A stretch of DNA of 10,797 bases, taken from the NCBI GenBank assembly GCA_910580075.1, contig CAJTVR010000125.1:1-10797 (forward strand). The letters are read 5' to 3'. Positions 1 to 6,283 of the stretch are shown one piece after another. The translations under genes were made by a program, and so were the position numbers. Each line of letters opens with the position of its first letter. The stretch's first letter is position 1. This stretch comes from an uncultured Eubacterium sp. Lineage in GTDB: Bacteria; Bacillota; Clostridia; Lachnospirales; Lachnospiraceae. The notes under the pieces were generated by a model. That model saw nothing but the letters and a program-made list of their open reading frames with translations. It ran no database searches and was not told the DNA's origin.

Positions 1-58
1 ATCTTTGGATAATGGGTGTCCTGAACAGTTACATTAAATTATAAAAAATAATACAGAG

Positions 59-73
59 TGACACATTCTGTCA
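59..73. promoter_or_regulatory. Inverted repeat just upstream of the -35 box (possible operator)
   Basis: TGACA-cattc-TGTCA is a perfect 5-bp inverted repeat with a 5-bp spacer, ending two bases before the probable -35 hexamer. Position and symmetry suit a second binding site for the regulator encoded next, or for another transcription factor. Its sequence differs from the 80-96 palindrome, so the two need not bind the same protein. A 5-bp arm is short enough to occur by chance. Confidence 0.3.
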
Positions 74-75
74 TA

Positions 76-103
76 TTGAAATGATATCATATCATTATAT
101 AAA
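76..103 (+). promoter_or_regulatory. Probable sigma-A-type promoter of the operon
   Basis: TTGAAA at 76-81 differs by one base from the TTGACA consensus. TATAAA at 98-103 is a good -10 box, and the spacer is 16 bp. Transcription would start near 110, leaving a leader of about 50 bases before the first start codon at 163. This is the only clear promoter I see upstream of the eight co-directional genes, whose tight spacing suggests it drives them all. A TATATA at 96-101 is an alternative -10 box. Confidence 0.55.
80..96. promoter_or_regulatory. Palindromic operator candidate within the promoter spacer
   Basis: AATGATAT-C-ATATCATT is a perfect inverted repeat with 8-bp arms around one central base. 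It lies almost entirely between the -35 and -10 hexamers, so a dimer bound here would block RNA polymerase. WYL-domain regulators with an N-terminal helix-turn-helix are known to bind inverted repeats as dimers and often repress their own operon. The first gene encodes such a protein, so autoregulation is a natural inference. AT-rich palindromes also arise by chance, but the placement strengthens this one. Confidence 0.5.
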
Positions 104-162
104 AACAACACAGTATATGTTTACAGCATACACGCTCTTGAATCATACGAGGGATAAAACTT

Positions 163-1110
163 ATGGGTACAGGAAAAGACAAAGCAGGAAGAATTTTGTC
201 CATTTATTCAGAATTAATGAACGGCCATATTATAAATAAAGCAGAAAAGGCTGCAGTTTACGGTGTAACTGAGAGAAGCATTCAAAGAGATATTGATGAT
301 ATCAGAGATTTTTTAGATCAGGAAGCCGTAGAGCAGGGAATCTGTAATGAGGTCATTTATGACCGGGAGAAAAAAGGATACAGGCTGGACCGGATTTATA
401 AAATGAAATTATCAAACAGCGAAATACTTGCAATCTGTAAAATTTTATTAGACAGCCGGTCGTTAAAGAAAGAAGAAATGCAGAGCATGCTTCGAAGGCT
501 GGTCGCCTGCTGTGTTCCAGAGGCAAACCGTAAACTTGTGAATGAGCTGATTGCAAATGAAAGTTATCATTATATAGAGCCGGTACATGGAAAATCATTT
601 TTGAATGACATGTGGGAAATAGGACAGGCCGTTCAGCAGAATAAGTATATTGAAATCCAGTATCAGGGAATGAAGGGATGTGCAAAAACAAGAAAACTCA
701 GGCCTTTAGCAGTTATGTTTTCTGAGTACTATTTCTACTTAGCTGCTTTTATAGAGGATGATGAGGTCCGGGCGAATTTCAGAGTTGCAAATGATGCGTT
801 TCCAACGATATACCGCATAGACAGAATCCAGTCTTTGAAAGTGTTAGATGAAAAATACAGCATTCCTTATGCAGACAGATTTGAAGAAGGAGAGTTTCGA
901 AAAAGAATCCAGTTTATGTATGGCGGGAAGCTTAGAAGAGTGGTATTTGAGTATAGCGGGTACTCTGTCGAGGCAGTACTGGACAGACTGCCAACGGCTA
1001 AAATTATCGCTGAGGACAGCGGTAAATATACGATACAGGCAGAAGTGTTCGGGGATGGGATTGATATGTGGTTAAGAAGCCAGGGATCCATGGTGAAAGT
1101 GATGGAATAA
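163..1110 (+). CDS. WYL-domain transcriptional regulator (HTH-WYL-WCX)
   Basis: A 315-aa cytoplasmic DNA-binding regulator. Residues about 8-50 form a DeoR-like winged helix-turn-helix, with the recognition helix around YGVTERSIQRDIDDIRDFL. Residues about 150-225 form the WYL domain: EIQYQG opens it, and the signature triad reads F-Y-L (191-193) rather than W-Y-L, followed by the usual FRVxxx...YRIDRI block. Residues about 250-315 match the C-terminal WCX extension. Length and domain order are typical of the family. The ATG at 163 has GAGGG at 149-153 as its ribosome binding site. WYL domains are thought to sense ligands such as nucleotides or nucleic-acid fragments, and family members control CRISPR, BREX and CBASS defence loci. 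As first gene behind a palindrome-bearing promoter, it probably regulates the operon. The ligand is unknown, and activator versus repressor cannot be settled from sequence. Confidence 0.88.
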   Translation: MGTGKDKAGRILSIYSELMNGHIINKAEKAAVYGVTERSIQRDIDDIRDFLDQEAVEQGICNEVIYDREKKGYRLDRIYKMKLSNSEILAICKILLDSRSLKKEEMQSMLRRLVACCVPEANRKLVNELIANESYHYIEPVHGKSFLNDMWEIGQAVQQNKYIEIQYQGMKGCAKTRKLRPLAVMFSEYYFYLAAFIEDDEVRANFRVANDAFPTIYRIDRIQSLKVLDEKYSIPYADRFEEGEFRKRIQFMYGGKLRRVVFEYSGYSVEAVLDRLPTAKIIAEDSGKYTIQAEVFGDGIDMWLRSQGSMVKVME

Positions 1111-1124
1111 GGAGATAGGGATTC

Positions 1125-2450
1125 ATGCAAAAAGAAAAGTTACAGATTTCCCAGTATGTACTGAAACATCCCGTAATGAGAGAAAAAGAAACTTATAAAA
1201 AGAACTATATAAACGTGCTGGAATATTTTGTAAAAAAGTATGCAGGCCAGGATGCATATGCTCTGGGCATGCTTGAATTATATAAAAAGAAACTGCTGGA
1301 TCATCCAAAGGAATATGCATATCAGGATGAGGAGATCAGGAACATGATAAAAAGTGTTACGGCCAGGAAAATGAAAAAATTTCTCTTTTTTTCTTACCGG
1401 TACTGTCTTGTGACAGATATCCTGTTTATGTGTGCTTTTGATGATCAGGAACAGTCAGAGAGAATCTGTCAGGAAATGTTAGAAATATACGGTAAAAAAC
1501 ACGGCAAAAAACTGATGCAGCTGTGTTTTGCCATAAAAAACGGTGAAGCTATCAGAAATAAGCGTGATCAGACTGATTACATGCTGGAATGTGTGAAGAA
1601 AAACAGAGAATTTCTGCAGAAGAAACGAAAAAATATTCTTGTTACGGCCAATATGAGTGCGGGAAAGTCGACGCTGCTGAATGCCCTAATCGGAAAAAAA
1701 GTTAACAGGACGCAGAGCGAAGCATGTACTGCAAAAACGCATTATCTGTTTAACAAAGCATTTGAGGATTCGCTGTCTGGCAAATTAGATTTTGATTTAG
1801 ATCTCGATGCTGCATATGATGTGCTGATGAAGGACCATAGCAGCAATACAGGGACGGAAATAAGCATAGGTACAAAATTCTGCTCCCCTGGAGCAGCGGA
1901 TATGCCGGTGTGCTTTATTGATACGCCGGGTGTAAATTTTTCACTCGACCGTGTACATAGAAAAATAAGCCGGGCGGATATCGTAAATATTCATTATGAT
2001 CTGATGGTGTATGTTCTAAACGGCAAGAATCTTGGGACCGCTGATGACCGCAGGCATTTAGATTTTGTTTTTGAAAATTACAAAGGTGAAATCGTATTTG
2101 TGGTTAATAAGCTGGATCATTTTAAAGCAAAAGAAGATTCCGTATCTGATACAATCAGACAGGTCAGGGAAGACCTGGAACAGACCGGGTATCAGAATCC
2201 AGTGATTTGTCCCGTATCAGCATATGCTGCATATCTTGCCAGACAGGATATGCAGGGGGAAGAATTAAATGAGGATGAGAGGGAGGAATTAGAACGGCTG
2301 CATAGAAAATTAAACAAAGAGGAATATCAGTTTCACAGATATTATCAGGAAAAATACAGCATAACGGAAACAGGAGACGACAGGAATCAGCAGCTGCTGC
2401 TTCATAGCGGGATATTATCACTTGAAAAAATACTTTATGAGGAGAGGTAA
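1125..2450 (+). CDS. Compact dynamin-like GTPase
   Basis: A 441-aa protein with a full dynamin-type GTPase core. An N-terminal helical region of about 165 residues precedes the P-loop ANMSAGKST (175-183), in which the first P-loop glycine is alanine. G2 is the threonine of CTAKT (about 202), G3 is DTPG (266-269), G4 is NKLD (328-331), and a G5-like SAY lies at about 365. The protein ends soon after the GTPase domain at LLLHSGILSLEKIL, which aligns with a matching HSGIVPVESAI in the next gene. It therefore lacks the long helical stalk, and I see no membrane helix. AAGGAGAT sits 8 bases before the ATG, and the gap from the regulator is 14 bases. Tandem arrangement with the larger paralogue suggests a hetero-oligomer, as in other bacterial paired dynamins, which remodel or tether membranes. 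That function is inferred here. A simple regulatory GTPase is possible. Confidence 0.85.
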   Translation: MQKEKLQISQYVLKHPVMREKETYKKNYINVLEYFVKKYAGQDAYALGMLELYKKKLLDHPKEYAYQDEEIRNMIKSVTARKMKKFLFFSYRYCLVTDILFMCAFDDQEQSERICQEMLEIYGKKHGKKLMQLCFAIKNGEAIRNKRDQTDYMLECVKKNREFLQKKRKNILVTANMSAGKSTLLNALIGKKVNRTQSEACTAKTHYLFNKAFEDSLSGKLDFDLDLDAAYDVLMKDHSSNTGTEISIGTKFCSPGAADMPVCFIDTPGVNFSLDRVHRKISRADIVNIHYDLMVYVLNGKNLGTADDRRHLDFVFENYKGEIVFVVNKLDHFKAKEDSVSDTIRQVREDLEQTGYQNPVICPVSAYAAYLARQDMQGEELNEDEREELERLHRKLNKEEYQFHRYYQEKYSITETGDDRNQQLLLHSGILSLEKILYEER

Positions 2451-2458
2451 CGAAACGG

Positions 2459-4756
2459 ATGAGAACAGTGTTTATAAAGTACAATCCATACCGGCTTGTA
2501 ACAGAGATTACGATTGACGGACAGCCTTTAAAGAAAAACAGCAAACTTAATTTTGAAGACAGGAGACTGCAGGAATGGGTAGAAGATCTGCCAAAGCTTT
2601 TATATGAGGAGTGCAGTACCAGAGAATTTAAAATTAAATTTCACGGGACGCTTCCTGATTATGAAGACATGTACGCCATGGCCCAGGATGCAAAAAGTAG
2701 GAACATACATATAACGCTTCAGCATATTCCGGCGAAAGAGGTTAAGGATAAAGAAAAAGCAATCCAGGAAATATTTGATGAAATACAGCGGGGGCCTTTT
2801 GATGAGTTAAAACAGCCGGATGTGAAAAAGGCGTTTCAGATGGCCAGGAACAGCGAGTTTGAAGTAACTGTAGTCGGCACAATGAGTGCGGGAAAATCGA
2901 CGTTTATGAATTCTATTTTACGGCAGAAGCTTATGCCGGCAAAGAGTGAAAAATGTACGGCAATCATAACGGAAATCAAGGATAATGGCAAAGATGATTT
3001 CAGGGCCTGTGTATATGATAAGGATGGAAAACAGATACAGACGTATTCGAAGCTGACATATGAAATCATGCAGCAGCTGAATCAGAATCCAAAAGTATCC
3101 AGAGTCAGGACAGAAGGAAATATTCCGTTTGTGACCTCAGATGATGTGTCCTTAGTTCTGGTGGATACTCCGGGGCCGAATTCCAGAGATCCTGAACATA
3201 AAAAGGCGACATACAGGGCGCTTTCCCAATCGTCAAAAGCAGTTGTATTATATATTATGAATGCAACGCAGCTTGCAGTAAATGATGACAATAATCTGCT
3301 GAAACATGTTGCCGAGAGTATGAATGTAGGAGGAAAACAGTCGAGAGACCGTTTTATATTCGTTGTTAATAAGCTGGATGATTTTAAAATGGGAGAAGAC
3401 AGTGTTGAAGCAGCGATAAAAAACATAAAAGAGTACTTAAAAGATCATGGGATTGAAAATCCGAATATATATCCCGCTTCAGCGCTGACAGCCCTTAATA
3501 TCAGAACCATACTGTCAGACAGCTGTATCGACTACGACGATGATGAAATATACGAGGCAAATGGAAAAGTCAGAAAGATTAACAGGTATGAAGAAATGCA
3601 TTTTGAAAAATATGCTCCGTTAACGCCGTCTGCCAGAAGAGAGGCAGAGCAAATGCTTGAAAAGGCAGTGAAAGACGGCGATGCAAATCAGCAGGCATTA
3701 ATTCATTCGGGTATCGTGCCTGTTGAATCTGCAATCAGAATGTATGTGCAAAAATATGCAAGGACGGCTAAGATTAAGAATATAGCGGATACTTTTACAA
3801 AAAAATTAGAAAGCGCCCGCTCTCTTGAAGCTGTAAAACAGGAAATTTCTGCGAAACAGGATAAGAAAGAAGAAGTTTTAAACCAAATCGAAGCCATTAA
3901 GAAAAAACTGGCCAGTGGCGAAGAGGGGAAAAAATTTAAAAAAAGGATTGAAAATATTAACTATGATAAAGAGATACAAAGGCTGGCCAATGAGGTCATT
4001 AACGAAGCACAGCTGGTTATTGAAAAGCAGTTAACATCTCAGGACGATCATCTTACTAAGAGAGAGGCAGAGTATGTCTGCCAGGAGTTTAAAAGCCTGG
4101 TAGAAGATTTAAAAGCAGAAGTTCAGGTTAAACTGGAAGATTTATGTTCCAATTGTGTGAAAAAACATGCGGAGGAGCTGCTTTGGCAATACAAAAAAAA
4201 GATACAGGAGCTTGCAAAGGAACTAAATGCAGGAAGTGTAGAGATTCAGCCGTTTGAAATGATGGAAGGAGCAATCAGCGGTATTGCAGATATAGAAAAT
4301 GTATTGCAGGAGGCTGAAAAAACGGAGATGAAACACACCATTGTCGGAAACCACAGGGAATATAAGGAACTTTTCGGTTTCCGCAGATGGCTGAATAGGA
4401 ATATTGGTGCGGATTTTAACGTGGATTATACAGTCATTGATGATTATGACTGGGTAGAAAACCGATACATTGATGGAAATGAGCTGGCAGCAAAAGTTTT
4501 TGGGCCGCTGCAGAAATCACTTTATGAAGTGAAAAACTTAGCGGGGGATTATGCAAAAGAACAGACAAGAATTATAAAGAGAGAGTTTTCAAAGAAATTT
4601 GACCAGCTTGACGCGATATTAGCTGACAAATTAAAAGATCTGGAAAAGTACGCAAAAGAAAGCAGGAGCTTAGAAGGGATGATTAGGGAAAACTACAGCA
4701 AGTTAGCCTGGCTGGAATGGATTAGTCAAAGAGTGAACGATATTCTTGAAATATAA
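2459..4756 (+). CDS. Large dynamin-like GTPase with helical stalk
   Basis: A 765-aa dynamin-family protein. An N-terminal module of about 100 residues (starting MRTVFIKYNPYRLVTEITID, alpha/beta in look, unrecognised) and a short linker lead to the GTPase domain. P-loop GTMSAGKST is at 140-148, G2 threonine at about 167, DTPG at 236-239, NKLD at 304-307, and a PASAL G5-like motif at about 339. From about 440 onward the protein is highly charged and helical with coiled-coil character (KKEEVLNQIEAIKKKLASGE and similar), as expected for a stalk or bundle. No obvious transmembrane paddle is visible, so membrane contact, if any, would be peripheral or through a partner. DNA around the P-loop and G4 motif is still alike between this gene and the previous one, so they are tandem paralogues. 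The start lies 8 bases after the previous stop; GGAGAGG at 2441-2447 is a slightly distant ribosome binding site. Confidence 0.87.
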   Translation: MRTVFIKYNPYRLVTEITIDGQPLKKNSKLNFEDRRLQEWVEDLPKLLYEECSTREFKIKFHGTLPDYEDMYAMAQDAKSRNIHITLQHIPAKEVKDKEKAIQEIFDEIQRGPFDELKQPDVKKAFQMARNSEFEVTVVGTMSAGKSTFMNSILRQKLMPAKSEKCTAIITEIKDNGKDDFRACVYDKDGKQIQTYSKLTYEIMQQLNQNPKVSRVRTEGNIPFVTSDDVSLVLVDTPGPNSRDPEHKKATYRALSQSSKAVVLYIMNATQLAVNDDNNLLKHVAESMNVGGKQSRDRFIFVVNKLDDFKMGEDSVEAAIKNIKEYLKDHGIENPNIYPASALTALNIRTILSDSCIDYDDDEIYEANGKVRKINRYEEMHFEKYAPLTPSARREAEQMLEKAVKDGDANQQALIHSGIVPVESAIRMYVQKYARTAKIKNIADTFTKKLESARSLEAVKQEISAKQDKKEEVLNQIEAIKKKLASGEEGKKFKKRIENINYDKEIQRLANEVINEAQLVIEKQLTSQDDHLTKREAEYVCQEFKSLVEDLKAEVQVKLEDLCSNCVKKHAEELLWQYKKKIQELAKELNAGSVEIQPFEMMEGAISGIADIENVLQEAEKTEMKHTIVGNHREYKELFGFRRWLNRNIGADFNVDYTVIDDYDWVENRYIDGNELAAKVFGPLQKSLYEVKNLAGDYAKEQTRIIKREFSKKFDQLDAILADKLKDLEKYAKESRSLEGMIRENYSKLAWLEWISQRVNDILEI

Positions 4757-4768
4757 GAGGTGGATCAT

Positions 4769-5749
4769 ATGGCTGTAGCGTCAGAATATAAAGAAGCAGT
4801 GTTGAAACAGGACATACTGATGGCCAGGATTATGTTAAAAGACAGTCTGCTGGCAGATACCACCTTTCAGCAGTTTCATGAAATGACAGAATATGCACAT
4901 AAACATTCCTTAAATATCTGGTGCAGCGATAAAGAGGACGAAGAATCTTTCTCAGATTCGCTGGAAGATTTAAGCGGATTAATGGTCGGGCTGGTAGATT
5001 ATTTTTCAGACAGGAGAGTAAAGCATATTCAAAAAATGATTTCAAGAAAATATCCGCCGAAACCTGGTATAGAACCTGGTATAGAAAGAAATAAAACATC
5101 ATACACCAAAGCCGGGACCAGGACGCCGGCTCCGGGTATGGGAAGAAACGAAACAACAGCCGCCGGAGCCAGAGCCAGGACGCCGGCTCCGGGTATGGGA
5201 AGAAACGAAACAACAGCTGCCGGAGCCAGAGCCAGGATGCCGGCTCCGGGTATGGGAAGAAACGAAACAACAGCTGCCGGAGTAAAGAAGGACGGGAATT
5301 TTCTAAATGGTTTCGTAAATAAGGTAAGTAAGGAATACAGGGAATACAGGGAACACAGGGAGTACAGGGAATACAGAGAATACAGGGAATACAGGGAATA
5401 CAGGGAAATGCAAAAGAGTATAAGGAATATACCTGCCATTGAAAGAGATATTATGCAAAAGGGAAGTTTTACTTCACAGGAGCTGCGGAAAATAAAAAGT
5501 GAAGCTCAGTCTATCGTAAGAGGCTGTGATGAGTTATTGAAGAAAGCTGTAAATGGTATTGAAAATAAGACAGGTAAGGGATGCAGGAACTTCGAAGAAA
5601 TACGAGAGAGTATAAGAAAAATAAGAGGCATTGATAGTAATATTAAAAAGAAGGAAAAGGTTACTCCACAGGATCTGCAGAAAATAAAAAGTGAGGCTCA
5701 GTCTATCGTAAGAGGCTGTGATGAGTTACTTAAGAAAGAGAAGGGCTGA
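4769..5749 (+). CDS. Repeat-rich protein with N-terminal domain shared with the next gene
   Basis: Unrecognised protein of 326 aa (ATG 4769). A GTG at 4760 in the same frame is less likely because it lies inside the AGAGGTGG ribosome binding site. Residues 1 to about 103 are a helical domain homologous to the next gene: EAVxxxDxxxxRIMLKD, DTTxxQFxEM, then LVDxFSxxRxxxIxxM and a YP close. A Pro/Gly/Ala/Arg linker follows, with three 19-residue repeats (about 118-173), then eight EYR/EHR triplets (189-212), then two 43-residue helical repeats (217-259 and 281-323) that each end in KIKSEAQSIVRGCDELLKK. No signal peptide or membrane helix is visible. The protein looks like an adaptor: one domain that may pair with its membrane-anchored paralogue, a length-variable linker and a duplicated helical binding module. 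The role is unknown. It starts 12 bases after the GTPase stop, and its TGA overlaps the next start region. Confidence 0.8.
   Translation: MAVASEYKEAVLKQDILMARIMLKDSLLADTTFQQFHEMTEYAHKHSLNIWCSDKEDEESFSDSLEDLSGLMVGLVDYFSDRRVKHIQKMISRKYPPKPGIEPGIERNKTSYTKAGTRTPAPGMGRNETTAAGARARTPAPGMGRNETTAAGARARMPAPGMGRNETTAAGVKKDGNFLNGFVNKVSKEYREYREHREYREYREYREYREYREMQKSIRNIPAIERDIMQKGSFTSQELRKIKSEAQSIVRGCDELLKKAVNGIENKTGKGCRNFEEIRESIRKIRGIDSNIKKKEKVTPQDLQKIKSEAQSIVRGCDELLKKEKG
5121..5283 (+). repeat. 57-bp in-frame tandem repeat, nearly three copies
   Basis: Copies start at 5121, 5178 and 5235; the third breaks off at about 5283. They are almost identical, with single-base changes such as GGACGCC versus GGATGCC and AGCCGCC versus AGCTGCC. 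Each encodes TPAPGMGRNETTAAGARAR (threonine becomes methionine in copy 3). The unit is a multiple of three, so copy-number change alters linker length without breaking the frame. The near identity points to recent expansion or ongoing homogenisation. The stretch is visibly richer in G+C than its surroundings. Confidence 0.95.
5333..5404 (+). repeat. 9-bp tandem repeat, eight copies (EYR triplets)
   Basis: Eight consecutive 9-bp units of the type GAATACAGG or GAGTACAGG encode Glu-Tyr-Arg; the third unit reads Glu-His-Arg. Units start at 5333 and run every 9 bases. Such short near-perfect units are prone to replication slippage, but the 9-bp period keeps the frame. At the protein level they give an extended, alternately charged, probably helical rod with a tyrosine every third residue. 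Confidence 0.93.
5417..5737 (+). repeat. Duplicated 129-bp segment (two 43-residue helical repeats)
   Basis: Copy 1 covers 5417-5545 and copy 2 covers 5609-5737, separated by 63 bp and in the same frame. The 3' parts are nearly identical at DNA level (AAAATAAAAAGTGA, then GCTCAGTCTATCGTAAGAGG), while the 5' parts have diverged. Each encodes a helix pair ending in KIKSEAQSIVRGCDELLKK. The gradient of identity suggests an old duplication with recent partial gene conversion, or strong constraint on the second helix. Confidence 0.88.
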
Positions 5750-5751
5750 TG

Positions 5752-6279
5752 ATGGCTATTTTAAATGAATTTCGGGAAGCTGTAAACAAGAATGATAAAA
5801 TGTTAGTAAGAATCATGTTAAAAGATACGATGTTTCTGGATACAACATTAAAACAGTTTGAAGAAATGCTGGACTATGCAGAAACAAGAATGGATGGCTT
5901 TTATGATATTCACGATGGAGAAGAACTGGTCTGTGAACCGGAGAAGTGGACAAGACCCTATCTGAGCAGCCAGATGGTGACGCTTGTGGACAATTTTTCG
6001 GAAAAAAGAATCAGTCTTATAAAACAGATGGTCAGGTATTATTATCCAGAAAAACTGGTAAATGAAAGTCCCGCTGACGCAAAGCTGAAAAGACAGATTT
6101 CCCGTGCACCATGTGGCGGCCGGATCCTTTCTTTCCGAAAATTCATCGGGATAGTTACAGCGCTGGCAGGAATCATAGCCGCTGGCGCAGGCGTGTATAA
6201 ATCAGCGTGGATACTGATTTTCGCTGGTATAGCAGGTATCATCATAGGAGCGGGACTTATATTAACGGATAAGGGGTGA
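5752..6279 (+). CDS. Small protein: shared helical domain plus two C-terminal membrane helices
   Basis: Unrecognised protein of 175 aa. The ATG at 5752 is preferred because it aligns with the start of the paralogous upstream gene (MAILNEFREAV versus MAVASEYKEAV) and has AAGGG 6 bases upstream; an ATG at 5749 overlaps the upstream TGA by one base. Residues 1 to about 102 form the shared domain, with RIMLKDTMFLDTT and LVDNFSEKR motifs and an extra GFYDIHDGEE loop. After a basic linker, two hydrophobic Gly/Ala-rich segments (about 131-149 and 151-171) form a membrane hairpin, giving a tail-anchored topology with the domain probably cytosolic. The one-base coupling and shared domain suggest it is made in step with its soluble paralogue. 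Its likely job, by inference, is to dock the dynamins or the ATPase to the membrane. Confidence 0.82.
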   Translation: MAILNEFREAVNKNDKMLVRIMLKDTMFLDTTLKQFEEMLDYAETRMDGFYDIHDGEELVCEPEKWTRPYLSSQMVTLVDNFSEKRISLIKQMVRYYYPEKLVNESPADAKLKRQISRAPCGGRILSFRKFIGIVTALAGIIAAGAGVYKSAWILIFAGIAGIIIGAGLILTDKG

Positions 6280-6283
6280 GCAT

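Noticed and set aside
1..58. Possible tail of an upstream gene (frame 2 reads SLDNGCPEQLH then TAA at 35-37)
   Set aside because: Eleven codons without recognisable content cannot be told from chance, and no other frame is open.
4830..5439. Two long minus-strand open frames across the repeat region (4830-5270 and 5029-5439)
   Set aside because: They are created by the in-frame tandem repeats of the + strand gene, have low-complexity products, and lie antisense to a gene with a clear paralogue.
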